64,000 nucleotides of DNA from Rhodobacteraceae bacterium EhC02 (GTDB lineage Bacteria; Pseudomonadota; Alphaproteobacteria; Rhodobacterales; Rhodobacteraceae): positions 1 to 64,000 of the forward strand of contig LXYH01000011.1 in assembly GCA_001650895.1 (NCBI GenBank), read 5' to 3'. Position numbers and translations under genes: made by a program. The stretch's first letter is position 1. Each line of letters begins with the position of its first letter. Positions 1 through 7,887 of the stretch are shown piece by piece. The notes below the pieces were generated by a model. The model saw only the letters and a program-made list of their open reading frames with translations, was not told the origin of the DNA and made no database searches.

Positions 1-209
1 GTGGGGCGCGGCTGATCGGGCTGGGCTGCGGGGGCTGCATCGCGGGCGGGGCGCACACGCGGCGCCATGACGGCCTTGTCCACCGAGGTGGCGCCGCAGA
101 TGGTGCAGCTGATCATGCCGGCGCGGGCCAGCTTGTCATAGGCCTCGGACGACTGGAACCAGCTGTCGAAGCGATGGTCATTGCTGCATTTCAGCGAGAA
201 CTGGATCAT
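1..209 (-). CDS. DUF1178 family protein (3' end cut by window edge)
   Basis: Reading the minus strand from the ATG at 209 gives a protein starting MIQFSLKCNNDHRFDSWF, followed by a CxxC pair (CTIC) and the segment SVDKAVMAP. This pattern of an N-terminal 'ES/DSWFQSS' block, a small zinc-ribbon-like CxxC and a 'K-A-x-MAP' block is what I know from the DUF1178 family, a small conserved proteobacterial protein of unknown function. Only about 69 residues are inside the window; the low-complexity Ala/Pro-rich linker runs off the left edge. It lies downstream of the NUDIX gene on the same strand, 129 bases away. No biochemical role can be given. Confidence 0.75.
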   Translation of the reverse strand, partial: MIQFSLKCSNDHRFDSWFQSSEAYDKLARAGMISCTICGATSVDKAVMAPRVRPARDAAPAAQPDQPRP

Positions 210-338
210 CTGGCCTGCTCTGCGGTCATCGCGCCATCTGCCCCGGGCGCTTGCGGGGTGCCATGGTGCCGCGGTCCACCGGAATGCGCCTGCGCCCTGA
301 CTATGTCCAGACATATAGGCTTGGCCCGCGAAATCAAG

Positions 339-815
339 TCAGCGCCGCAGCCGCTTGGGATCGAACTGCTTGATGATCTGCGCCAGTTCGGGTTCCTGCA
401 CGGCCTTGGCGGCCTTCTTCTGGCTGAACCACTTGCGCCGCCGCGCCCCGGATTCGGGATAGTCCTCTGCCAAGTCGCGCACGCGCACGGGGTAGACCAT
501 GGCGACACAGGGCAGCAGCGTGTCCGGGCCCAGCACCTTGGCGTAGGAGAACATGCCCAGACAGATATCGATGGCCTGACCTTCGACGCCCGCCTCTTCC
601 CAGGCTTCGGTCATGGCGGCGCGGGCGGGGGTGACGCCGTCCATCGGCCAGCCCTTGGGCAGGATCCAGCGCCCCGAGCCGCGGCTGGTGACCAGGAGGA
701 TCTGGGTCTTGTCCTTGACCACCCGGTAGCAGAGCGCGGCGAACTGGGTACGCACATCGCTTTTGTGCGCGGCCTGTAGCCGGAGGGGCAGCTGCTTGAT
801 GCTCTGGACCGTCAA
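339..815 (-). CDS. NUDIX hydrolase, DIPP-like
   Basis: The 158-residue protein contains a NUDIX core: the strand ending WILPKGWP, then the helix MTEAWEEAGV, which carries the metal-binding EE-x-G part of the NUDIX box. The box is slightly degenerate (TE where RE is usual). The PKG entry and the AWEEAGV helix resemble the diphosphoinositol-polyphosphate/diadenosine polyphosphate hydrolase subgroup common in Rhodobacteraceae. Such enzymes hydrolyse nucleoside or inositol diphosphates linked to another moiety; the real substrate is not visible. It sits 132 bases downstream of the polysaccharide operon on the same strand and upstream of the DUF1178 gene, so it probably marks the housekeeping flank of the locus. 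Confidence 0.85.
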   Translation of the reverse strand: MTVQSIKQLPLRLQAAHKSDVRTQFAALCYRVVKDKTQILLVTSRGSGRWILPKGWPMDGVTPARAAMTEAWEEAGVEGQAIDICLGMFSYAKVLGPDTLLPCVAMVYPVRVRDLAEDYPESGARRRKWFSQKKAAKAVQEPELAQIIKQFDPKRLRR

Positions 816-947
816 GAACCGGGGCCTTTCTGGATGGCGATGGATCGGGGCGCGCCCAGAGGGGTGCGTCGGTCAAGACTACAGCACGGATCAGATCAGT
901 TCCAGTATGTCACAGGGACAGGTTACGATTTCGTTGAGGGGGGGATG

Positions 948-2777
948 TCAGTTGCTGTTGCGCGCCTCGATCACACTGCGCAGCAAAAATAAAATGTCAT
1001 CCGGGTCAATGCTGTAACTAACAAAGTCTGCGCGTTTGTCATCGTCTTCGGGAAGGTCTCTCGTTCTGGAAGCGGGCACCACAACCGCGCGATGCTGGAT
1101 GTGAACACCCTTTGGGATTTTGTTATTTATGTGCACGACCCCGGGCCGTCGTGCAAAGCGTGAGACATGCATCGAGCCAGTCGAATAGTTTGCCACGAAG
1201 GCGTCGCAGGTGGTTGCAATTGCGATTTTTTCCAGAGATGTCTTTCCTATAATTGACCGAGTAAGAATGGGTTTCTTGAGAAGCGATAGTATCGCAGCGA
1301 CTACGCCTTCATCATTTCGGATTTCTTGCGCATCGTTTGGGCCAGGATCAGGGGGGCAGGTCCAGCCATCAAATATTACCTCAAGTTCCGGGTATTCTTC
1401 TGACAACTGTTCAAGAATGTATGCTGTTCCTCCTACTTGCTCGATCCAACTGCGCTTTTGACCAGTCACACCCCACCAGAGACGAAGGGTTTCGGATGTC
1501 CTGCTTTCTGTATATTCATTTCTCTTGGATAGGGCGGCATTGAGAATCAACTTCTCAAAGCGTTCGTTTCGATCAGGTGATAGATAGGGGAACGGGAACC
1601 CTATAAAGCAATAAAACTCGCCTAATTCAACCGATCTGCTGCGTAAGTTCTCTGGCTCGTAAATAGTAGTTTCGGGAGTAGAGCTGAAAAGCTCTTCAGG
1701 TCTCAAGAAAAAGGCTCCCCTTTTTGTGTAGATTTTTTGAATTCTGGCAAGAGTTCCGCTTTCATCCAGTGCTGCGATTCCGGGAAGGATGTCATAAAAA
1801 AAGTGATATGGACGACCAAATCCGGAAATACCCCCGCCGAAACATCTTCTGGCTTTGGTGCGTTTTGGTTTCGTGTTACAAATCCAATGGATTGCGTCTG
1901 ACAAGCAAGAGGCGATAGAGTTGTCTGATAGATGTGGCTGAATCACTACAGATTGCATTCGCTTAGGGAAAAAAATCACGTCGGCATAGGTGACGTGTTG
2001 TAAGATAATAAATGGCTCGGAAGGACCTTCGAAAAACAGAAGATTTACATTATTGTCGGATATATAACTGAAAGAGCAAGTGGCGTTGTCTTTCGTGAAC
2101 ACGTCTCTAAATACTATTTTTCCATCTTTGGCCGCTGTTTCAAAAAATCTTGAGAATGCATCAATTTTTCTTAATTCCTCAAAAAAACTTTCTGGCAGCG
2201 ATTTTTTAGAAGGTTCAATATTGGTGATAAAACCTTTGGGGTCGACGGTTTTAAGTTTGCTTAGAATTATCTCTCTTCTCTCTTGCGCATCTGTAAGGGC
2301 GTACTTGTGTAGCGAGACTTGAAGTTGGTCGTCTTGCAAGGGTCCTTGCACAAGAACGTTCATAAAATAGTTCAACTTCTCTTCGATGGCCTCCAAGGGC
2401 TCTTCGACAAAATAAATCTTTGCCCAGAGGTCGCGGCGCCCCTTGGTTGCAATATAAAGGCTTGCATTGCTGAAATCTTTGATTGTGATCTTGAAACCGC
2501 ATCTCAAGCGTTTGTCGGAAGCCTTGTCGAGAACACGAGAAATCACATCCGGGCGTTCAACATCCAGTGGGACACGTGTCTCGCCGGTTTCGCTTTCGAC
2601 AATGAGTTCCAGCGGTCCCCCTTCTTCTTCCCCTCGCAGGATCCATCCTGCCAATATCACTTCGGCGCTCTTATTGAGGCCGTTGTTTCGGGGTGAATCG
2701 AGAACAGCGGCTTTAATCTCTGCGATCTGGGAGGGGGGGGTGAGCGTTTCGACATGTGCTCTGAACATTGGGATCAT
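948..2777 (-). CDS. putative glycosyltransferase-like protein of low GC, surface polysaccharide locus
   Basis: The frame runs open upstream of the NeuA-like stop, but the sensible start is the ATG at 2777 (residues MIPMFRAHVETL), four bases after that stop, giving 609 residues. The N-terminal ~200 residues have a beta-rich pattern with repeated 'F-x-I-x-I-K' strands. The C-terminal half has blocks such as LEVIFDGW, a D-A-F-V-A-N-Y-S-T-G-S segment and PGVVHINN. These recall the nucleotide-sugar-binding half of GT61-like (DUF563-type) transferases. I do not recognise it with certainty. The DNA is clearly poorer in G+C than all neighbours, with A- and T-ending codons, which suggests recent acquisition. 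As the last gene of the NeuB/NeuA unit, a glycan-assembly role is an inference. Confidence 0.65.
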   Translation of the reverse strand: MIPMFRAHVETLTPPSQIAEIKAAVLDSPRNNGLNKSAEVILAGWILRGEEEGGPLELIVESETGETRVPLDVERPDVISRVLDKASDKRLRCGFKITIKDFSNASLYIATKGRRDLWAKIYFVEEPLEAIEEKLNYFMNVLVQGPLQDDQLQVSLHKYALTDAQERREIILSKLKTVDPKGFITNIEPSKKSLPESFFEELRKIDAFSRFFETAAKDGKIVFRDVFTKDNATCSFSYISDNNVNLLFFEGPSEPFIILQHVTYADVIFFPKRMQSVVIQPHLSDNSIASCLSDAIHWICNTKPKRTKARRCFGGGISGFGRPYHFFYDILPGIAALDESGTLARIQKIYTKRGAFFLRPEELFSSTPETTIYEPENLRSRSVELGEFYCFIGFPFPYLSPDRNERFEKLILNAALSKRNEYTESRTSETLRLWWGVTGQKRSWIEQVGGTAYILEQLSEEYPELEVIFDGWTCPPDPGPNDAQEIRNDEGVVAAILSLLKKPILTRSIIGKTSLEKIAIATTCDAFVANYSTGSMHVSRFARRPGVVHINNKIPKGVHIQHRAVVVPASRTRDLPEDDDKRADFVSYSIDPDDILFLLRSVIEARNSN

Positions 2778-2781
2778 CCAC

Positions 2782-3492
2782 TTAAAAAAGACTTTGTCCC
2801 CGCGCCAACCTGGCGCGGGCGATTTCTTCCAAGAGCAGGAACTGGTCTTCCCAGTCGATATCCATCGACTCCGCCTCTTCCATCTCGAAGAAAAAGGGAC
2901 GGTGGCCGATGCGGTCACCAGTGTCGCGCATGACTTTGAAGGGGATTGCGTAGATCGCGTGGTTGATCTCGAATACCGGGGTCAGGTCCTGACTTCGGGG
3001 CCAACGCTCAACCGTGTTGTCGTAGTTGAAGGGCCGACCATCGCGCCACAGGAATTTCTGGAGCCTGGTCGCGCTGACCATGCAATCATGGCCCTCTGCC
3101 AGTTTTTGCCTGTAGGCGTCCAGCGCGCGCTGATAGAGCGCGGAGGAGGCGAAAGGATGGGTCACGTGACTCCAGAACAAGTGTCCATCTTCGCACAGGT
3201 GGGCGATGTAGTCGCGAATGAATGCCCCCATCGAGGTGGCGCTGTTGCCCCATTCGTCCGGGCGGGGCAAAGGTTCCACCCGTTGATCGTGATGCGCCGC
3301 AAAATCTGCCGCGTAATCGAGAACCTTGGGGTCATTGGACGAAACGATGATCCGGTCCAACCCGTCGACACGTTGAAATTGTTTGAGTTTCAACTCGATC
3401 AGACCACCCGGAATGTCGGCGAAGGGGCGGGTGTTCTTATTCACCACCCTTTCGCTGCCGGCACGACAGGGGATGAAGCCAATGATCTGCAT
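2782..3492 (-). CDS. acylneuraminate cytidylyltransferase family protein (NeuA-like)
   Basis: The 236-residue protein opens with IGFIPCRAGSERVVNKNTRPF, which matches the N-terminal CTP-binding signature of CMP-nonulosonate synthetases (IPAR-x-GSK/ER-x-x-x-KN). It continues with IIVSSNDPKVLDYA and a C-terminal acidic EEAESMDIDWEDQ stretch typical of the metal site. The family activates sialic, legionaminic, pseudaminic, KDN or Kdo-type sugars as CMP conjugates in the cytoplasm. The ATG at 3492 has an AAGGA box 8 bases upstream that overlaps the end of the NeuB gene, so the two are translationally close. The Cys in IPCRAGS replaces the usual Ala. The exact sugar cannot be read from sequence. 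Confidence 0.88.
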   Translation of the reverse strand: MQIIGFIPCRAGSERVVNKNTRPFADIPGGLIELKLKQFQRVDGLDRIIVSSNDPKVLDYAADFAAHHDQRVEPLPRPDEWGNSATSMGAFIRDYIAHLCEDGHLFWSHVTHPFASSALYQRALDAYRQKLAEGHDCMVSATRLQKFLWRDGRPFNYDNTVERWPRSQDLTPVFEINHAIYAIPFKVMRDTGDRIGHRPFFFEMEEAESMDIDWEDQFLLLEEIARARLARGQSLF

Positions 3493-3505
3493 GGGTGCGG
3501 TCCTT

Positions 3506-5038
3506 CTAACGGCGGTATTTGTGGTGTTCGCTGGGGGCGATGGTTTTCTCTTCCGATCCCATGACGATTTCGGCTTCGCGGATCCTGGTGACGTACTCCC
3601 GGAATGCGCCGGTGGTCAGATCCAGCGCCACGGCGTCGAAATGCGCCCATTCGGTATTGCCGAACTTGACGTGTTTCTCGACCATCCGCGCCCCGGCGGC
3701 GATGGCGAGGCATGAGCCGAACCAGCCCTCGTCATGGCTGGAATAGGCCGGAATGATGTGGGGATGATCGCGGGACAGATGCTTGTAGTGGCGCACCACG
3801 GCAACGTTGCAATCCTGTGCCGGCGTCGGATAGGCCGAGTTGGCCTGCATGAGGTAGAGCTGCGGTGCCTTGCTGAAGGTGTCCAGCACCCAGGCCTCGA
3901 AGGCCTTGTCGGTCATGCCGGTGGACAGCACGATGCCGGTGTCGCTATCGGATGCCACTTTCGCCAGATAGTCGCGATGCTCGGATATGGTCGAGGGCAG
4001 TTTGACCAGCTCCGGCTTGAAATCCCTGATGAACCGATAGGAGGGCTCGTCCAGGATCGAGGCAAACCATCGCATGCCGATGCGTTTGCACAAAGTGTCG
4101 AGGAATTGAAAATCCTCGGCGGAAAGTTCCAGTTGGTGGCGATAGGCGCCGAAGGTTGTCCCGAAGGGCGAGGTATAGGGGGATAAAAGCTGCGTCCGGG
4201 TATAGAAGCTGTCGACATCTCGTTTCTGGACCTTGACGAAATCGGCCCCGGCGGCGCGCGCCGCCCGGACCATGCGTTCCAGCCGTCCACGGTCACCGAA
4301 ATGGTTTGTGGTGATCTCGGCCACGATGGAGACGGCCCAGTCATGACGATCCGTCGCCGGTTCGCTGGGGGAAAACTGGAGTGCTAGATCCTCGGGGGTA
4401 AGGCGCGAGAAGGTCTTGTAGCCCACATGCATCACGTCCAGATCGGTCGTGCCGAGCATGTAAAGGGCATTCAGCAGAAAGTGCTCCTGCATGTCGATGA
4501 TGAGCCTGCGTTTCTGCGTGTCGCCTTGTTCATAATGTGCGCCGCTGATCGCGGCATAACCTGCCGAAGCGTCGAAATCGAAGCCCACCATGTAGACGGT
4601 CTGGCTACGCCCCTTGCTGCGCGCGACTTCGAGGGCAATCTTGAGAGCGGAGACGAAAAGCACGTCCTCAATCACGAATCCGCCGGACAGCAATCGCTGC
4701 ATCATCAGGTCGCTGCTTTCCTGTGCCAGTGGCACATGCGGCACCCTGACGGTCCTTGCACCCTCGGGCGCAAAGTCGGTCGAGGTCACGTAGAGTTCGG
4801 CGCGTGGCCCCGTGTCTTTCAGGGCCTTCTTGACCCAGTCGGCGTGAAAGACGGTGATATCGGCGCGCCGGATGCGTTCGGCATCGTTGACGCCGATTAC
4901 GAGGTGACCGTCGAAAACCGTCGCCGGAACCTTGTCGACTGATGTGCCCTTACCGAGGATGAAGATCGTATCTGTGTCGTATGTCGATGCGATGAGGTTG
5001 ATCTGGCTCGAGAAATTGTCCGGCATAAGGTTCACCAT
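3506..5038 (-). CDS. NeuB-type nonulosonate synthase with extra N-terminal Rossmann-like domain
   Basis: Residues ~235-510 are a NeuB/SpsE TIM barrel: IVAEITTNHFGD, AARAAGADFVKVQKRD, LVKLPSTISE, GIVLSTGMTD, and the metal-binding SSHDEGW and VEKHVKF blocks. Such enzymes condense phosphoenolpyruvate with a hexosamine or hexose derivative to make a nonulosonic acid. Residues ~20-225 are a separate domain starting TIFILGKGTSVDKV and containing VYMVGFDFD; this glycine loop plus 'G-x-D-F' pattern recalls GT42 sialyltransferases and MAF/DUF115 proteins. The SAF (antifreeze-like) domain normally at the NeuB C-terminus is absent. ATG 5038 or ATG 5026 (GGTGA five bases upstream) are both possible; both lie inside the phosphatase gene, giving an overlap of 77-89 bases. 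Confidence 0.87.
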   Translation of the reverse strand: MVNLMPDNFSSQINLIASTYDTDTIFILGKGTSVDKVPATVFDGHLVIGVNDAERIRRADITVFHADWVKKALKDTGPRAELYVTSTDFAPEGARTVRVPHVPLAQESSDLMMQRLLSGGFVIEDVLFVSALKIALEVARSKGRSQTVYMVGFDFDASAGYAAISGAHYEQGDTQKRRLIIDMQEHFLLNALYMLGTTDLDVMHVGYKTFSRLTPEDLALQFSPSEPATDRHDWAVSIVAEITTNHFGDRGRLERMVRAARAAGADFVKVQKRDVDSFYTRTQLLSPYTSPFGTTFGAYRHQLELSAEDFQFLDTLCKRIGMRWFASILDEPSYRFIRDFKPELVKLPSTISEHRDYLAKVASDSDTGIVLSTGMTDKAFEAWVLDTFSKAPQLYLMQANSAYPTPAQDCNVAVVRHYKHLSRDHPHIIPAYSSHDEGWFGSCLAIAAGARMVEKHVKFGNTEWAHFDAVALDLTTGAFREYVTRIREAEIVMGSEEKTIAPSEHHKYRR

Positions 5039-5657
5039 TTACCAATACGTCACATCGCGCTTCATGGGCCAGGGCAACACCTGCCAGAAGGTCCCATGAT
5101 TTTGCGCCTTTGGGATTCACGAAACGGGCGAAGGATCCGCGGATCACGTTGAAAAGGTTGTAGACCGCGCAGCCCATGATCCGGCCTTCAGGATTTTCCG
5201 CAAGCCCGCTGCCGATGTCGGGATGATAGGATGAGGAGAAGCCCACGATCCGGGACTGCGGCACGTAGGGAATGCGCCCCGTGGTCATGGTTTCATTCAG
5301 TTCGGGCATCATCAGCATGCTGCCGGCATGCTTTCCTGCACGCCAGATCGACAGGGAGGTTCCCCATTCCTTGAGGCCCGAGCAGAAATTCTCGGTCCCG
5401 TCGATTGGGTCCAGCACGGCAACCCATTCCGTATCGAGGCGCGCACCGGATTTCCAGCTTTCCTCGCCGATGAATGTCAGGTGAGAGAGCCTGTCGTTGA
5501 GAAAGGTTGCGATCTGCTCCTCTAGATAGATGTCGGCCTGTGTGACCGGACTTCCATCATCCTTCCAGGAAATGTCGAAACGACGTTCCTGCAATTCGGG
5601 AAGAGATGCCGTGATCAGTTGGGCCACATCACGCAGCAGGTGGGAGATATCTGTCAT
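4950..5657 (-). CDS. inositol monophosphatase family phosphatase (CysQ/IMPase-like)
   Basis: The protein has the three metal-site blocks of the lithium-sensitive phosphatase fold: the GEES segment near residue 70, DPIDGTENF near residue 90, and SWDLLAGVAL near residue 195. I choose ATG 5657, which overlaps the stop of the sulfotransferase as ATGA and has AAGG seven bases upstream, giving 235 residues. Known activities of the family are inositol phosphate, 3'-phosphoadenosine 5'-phosphate (PAP) or sugar phosphate hydrolysis. Two roles fit the context: removal of PAP produced by the adjacent sulfotransferase, or dephosphorylation of a nonulosonate-9-phosphate made by the NeuB neighbour. The sequence does not decide between them. 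Confidence 0.88.
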   Translation of the reverse strand: MTDISHLLRDVAQLITASLPELQERRFDISWKDDGSPVTQADIYLEEQIATFLNDRLSHLTFIGEESWKSGARLDTEWVAVLDPIDGTENFCSGLKEWGTSLSIWRAGKHAGSMLMMPELNETMTTGRIPYVPQSRIVGFSSSYHPDIGSGLAENPEGRIMGCAVYNLFNVIRGSFARFVNPKGAKSWDLLAGVALAHEARCDVLVNGEPYAGQFLEPDQPHRIDIRHRYDLHPR

Positions 5658-6436
5658 CGGTTGCCTTCTGCGCATTCGGGAATATTGCAGTCTAAATGGG
5701 CATTCCTGCCAGTCACGACGTCATAAAGAAATTGATCTGAGCTGTTGTACTCGGCAAGGAACTCAAGAATTTCAGGTGACCGGAAAAGGGCAGCGTCAAA
5801 GTGGTAGCGGCTTTTGTTGTCCCGGTTTGTCACGAGAGAACGGGTGCCTGTCATTTTGTAGACGAGGTCCGGCAGATCCCTTTCGGTAGCCACGAATTCA
5901 AACTCACGCAATGTGTCTTCAAACTGGCTTTTTGACAGATGCGATGCAGCGCGTCCCAACACTATGCGGCTTTGCTGATTCTGGAATAGGCCGGGTTCCG
6001 CCATCAGTTGAGCGATGATCGAACCTGGTTTTGTATTGTCCGTCTCCCTGATCCTTTCGGAAATGGTTTGTATCCCTTTCGAGTGGCGACTGTAAAATTC
6101 TGCTCCGCGATGATAGATCTCTATGAGCCAGTTGTAATGCGATGCAACCTGATCAACGGGTGAACGGATCGCCGAAAAAAAACGCAGGCGCCGTTGCGTC
6201 ATAGATGACAAGAAGCTTTGCATGCTGGGAAGTGGGACATGCCCGGACACCCAGGCAAAGTTTTGCAGTCTGTCCGCCGCAATGTAGGGATGATCAAGCC
6301 AGTGTTCGATGTGGTCCTGACCGCGCAACCCCGCTGCGGAAAGATGCCTCGTTATGGTTGTCCCGGCTGTCTTCGGAACATGGACGAAAACAATCAGATC
6401 GGTGTGACGCTTTTTTCCGAACAGCCTTAGCGGCAT
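5654..6436 (-). CDS. sulfotransferase family protein
   Basis: Starting at the ATG at 6436, which overlaps the previous stop as TGATG, the 260-residue protein begins with a basic stretch and then FVHVPKTAGTTI. That is the 5'-phosphosulfate-binding loop of PAPS-dependent sulfotransferases (PKTAGTT). A second block, FFSAIRSPVDQVASHY, fits the 3'-phosphate-binding motif (R-x-P, then S). The family transfers sulfate from PAPS to carbohydrates, so the glycan encoded by this locus may be sulfated, as is common in marine bacteria. The reading frame is open further upstream, but that part overlaps the RgpF-like gene and has no family similarity. G+C is intermediate between the host average and the low-GC gene downstream. 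Confidence 0.87.
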   Translation of the reverse strand: MPLRLFGKKRHTDLIVFVHVPKTAGTTITRHLSAAGLRGQDHIEHWLDHPYIAADRLQNFAWVSGHVPLPSMQSFLSSMTQRRLRFFSAIRSPVDQVASHYNWLIEIYHRGAEFYSRHSKGIQTISERIRETDNTKPGSIIAQLMAEPGLFQNQQSRIVLGRAASHLSKSQFEDTLREFEFVATERDLPDLVYKMTGTRSLVTNRDNKSRYHFDAALFRSPEILEFLAEYNSSDQFLYDVVTGRNAHLDCNIPECAEGNR

Positions 6437-7701
6437 CAGATCAGCCCCCGGAGGAAGGCGGCGCGTTTCCAGCCAACCAGCGTGCTGCCTCCGAAGGGGC
6501 GGTCGAGCAGGAGCGCGCTCAGTTCGCGGGCCTCGGTCTCGTTCAGTTTCTTTTGCAGGCGCAGCACGTCGTAGTTGTTGAACATGCCGCGATAGAGCCC
6601 GTCGAGCTTGATGATGGGCAGGCCGATTTCCAGCAGGACAGCGGCGTTCTGATGGATCTGGCTGCCCATCATGAAGACTTCGGTGGCCACTGCAGAAATT
6701 GCATCGGTCAGAAGTTCTTCGATATTGCCACTTCGCTCGGGGACATGACGAACCAGGTAGCCAGCAAATTCGTCTCGGGTGGTGAGCAGCGCTTCTTCGT
6801 TCAACTCGTTGACGGGGGTGTCGATACTGACGTCGACCTTTTCGCCCAAGCTGAAACGACGTCCGATGAAGCGACCCGCCAGCAGCTTTGTCACACTTTC
6901 TGTCCCGAAACGGGGCCAATGTACGAGAGAGCTGGTACGGCTGTCCCGGATCATAACGTCCTGAAGCGCCGGGTTGACCCGTACTTCATTCAGGAACCTG
7001 TCGGAGCTGTAGAGCGCGCGGAATTCCGAGGGCATGGAGACGCAGCGCTTGAGGGTCTTGGACAGTTTCATCTCGCCCCGCTTGATCACGACGGGGCGCA
7101 CGTCGGTCAGGCGGTAGCCTTTCCAGTAGGCCTTGAACCGGTCGGCCTTGAGCACGCTTTGCGCCATCGAGATGCAGAAGGAGCCGAGGTGATACTCGAT
7201 CTCGTAATTCTCGGTGCCGCCCAGCACCTCGGTCTGTGAGGTGGCGAGTTCGTCGATGAACTTGTCCAGCCCGCGCGAGGCATAGAACACGCTGTCGTTC
7301 AGCATCAGGAGGCGGGGGCATGTCCCCTCCCACCGGCGGGAGAAGAGGTGCAGGAAGCCGGTCTTGTAGCTGCCGAAGTCGCGACCGAAGTTCGACCGCT
7401 CGATATAGCAGTCGATCAGGCCGCGCAGTTCCTCGGGCTGTTTCACCTTGAGGGTGTTGACGCCCAGAACATAGAGGCCCTGCGCCTTGGCGGCGCGCAG
7501 CAGGCGGATCACGTCGGGGCGCAGGCGGCCCTTCTGGTAGAGCGCCAGCAGCATGATGGGCTGGCCGTCGTAGCCTTCCTCGAAATGGATTTTCGGTGAT
7601 TTGCCGAGGGTCTTGACCCGCTGGTATTCGGATTGCGCACCGACGATGATCCGTGCGGCCGGATAGAGCATCACGCTATGGATGCGGTGAATCAGTTTCA
7701 T
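6436..7701 (-). CDS. RgpF-like rhamnan synthesis / glycosyltransferase protein
   Basis: The 421-residue protein has the hallmark block of the rhamnan synthesis protein F family: ERSNFGRDFGSYKTGF, then LLMLNDSVF, and further on LGGTENYEIEYHLGSFCI. The family is associated with assembly of rhamnose-rich or other complex surface glycans and behaves as a glycosyltransferase-like enzyme in the cytoplasm. Its stop overlaps the start of the sulfotransferase by one base, so the genes are translationally coupled. It is the promoter-proximal gene of the minus-strand unit that runs through to 948. The 186 bases upstream separate it from a divergent GT2 gene. Confidence 0.85.
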   Translation of the reverse strand: MKLIHRIHSVMLYPAARIIVGAQSEYQRVKTLGKSPKIHFEEGYDGQPIMLLALYQKGRLRPDVIRLLRAAKAQGLYVLGVNTLKVKQPEELRGLIDCYIERSNFGRDFGSYKTGFLHLFSRRWEGTCPRLLMLNDSVFYASRGLDKFIDELATSQTEVLGGTENYEIEYHLGSFCISMAQSVLKADRFKAYWKGYRLTDVRPVVIKRGEMKLSKTLKRCVSMPSEFRALYSSDRFLNEVRVNPALQDVMIRDSRTSSLVHWPRFGTESVTKLLAGRFIGRRFSLGEKVDVSIDTPVNELNEEALLTTRDEFAGYLVRHVPERSGNIEELLTDAISAVATEVFMMGSQIHQNAAVLLEIGLPIIKLDGLYRGMFNNYDVLRLQKKLNETEARELSALLLDRPFGGSTLVGWKRAAFLRGLI

Positions 7702-7887
7702 TTCAAATCACGCCACTTCTGCAGGTGGCGCATACACCGCCACTCGTTAACAACGCATTGGGTCTACCAGCCGCGCGCGAAATGCGCCAGAGTAAGATGG
7801 CCTGATGCGGAGTGCGGCCTGCCTTGGGGCCTGTCTGCCGGCAAGGTGACCATTTTGTTTGCGTAACCCGTTCTTGTTGTTTGCCCC
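7702..7887. promoter_or_regulatory. divergent intergenic region of the polysaccharide locus
   Basis: These 186 bases lie between the start of the RgpF-like gene on the minus strand and the GT2 gene on the plus strand, so both promoters should be here. Two short inverted repeats are visible: GCCAC...GTGGC and the overlapping GTGGCG...CGCCAC at about 7711-7742. I could not assign convincing -35/-10 boxes. Confidence 0.4.

Noticed and set aside
948-2918. longer version of the low-GC gene starting at 2918
   Set aside because: The extra 47 residues lie inside the NeuA-like gene in another frame, are basic and non-conserved; ATG 2777 right after the NeuA-like stop is the natural start.
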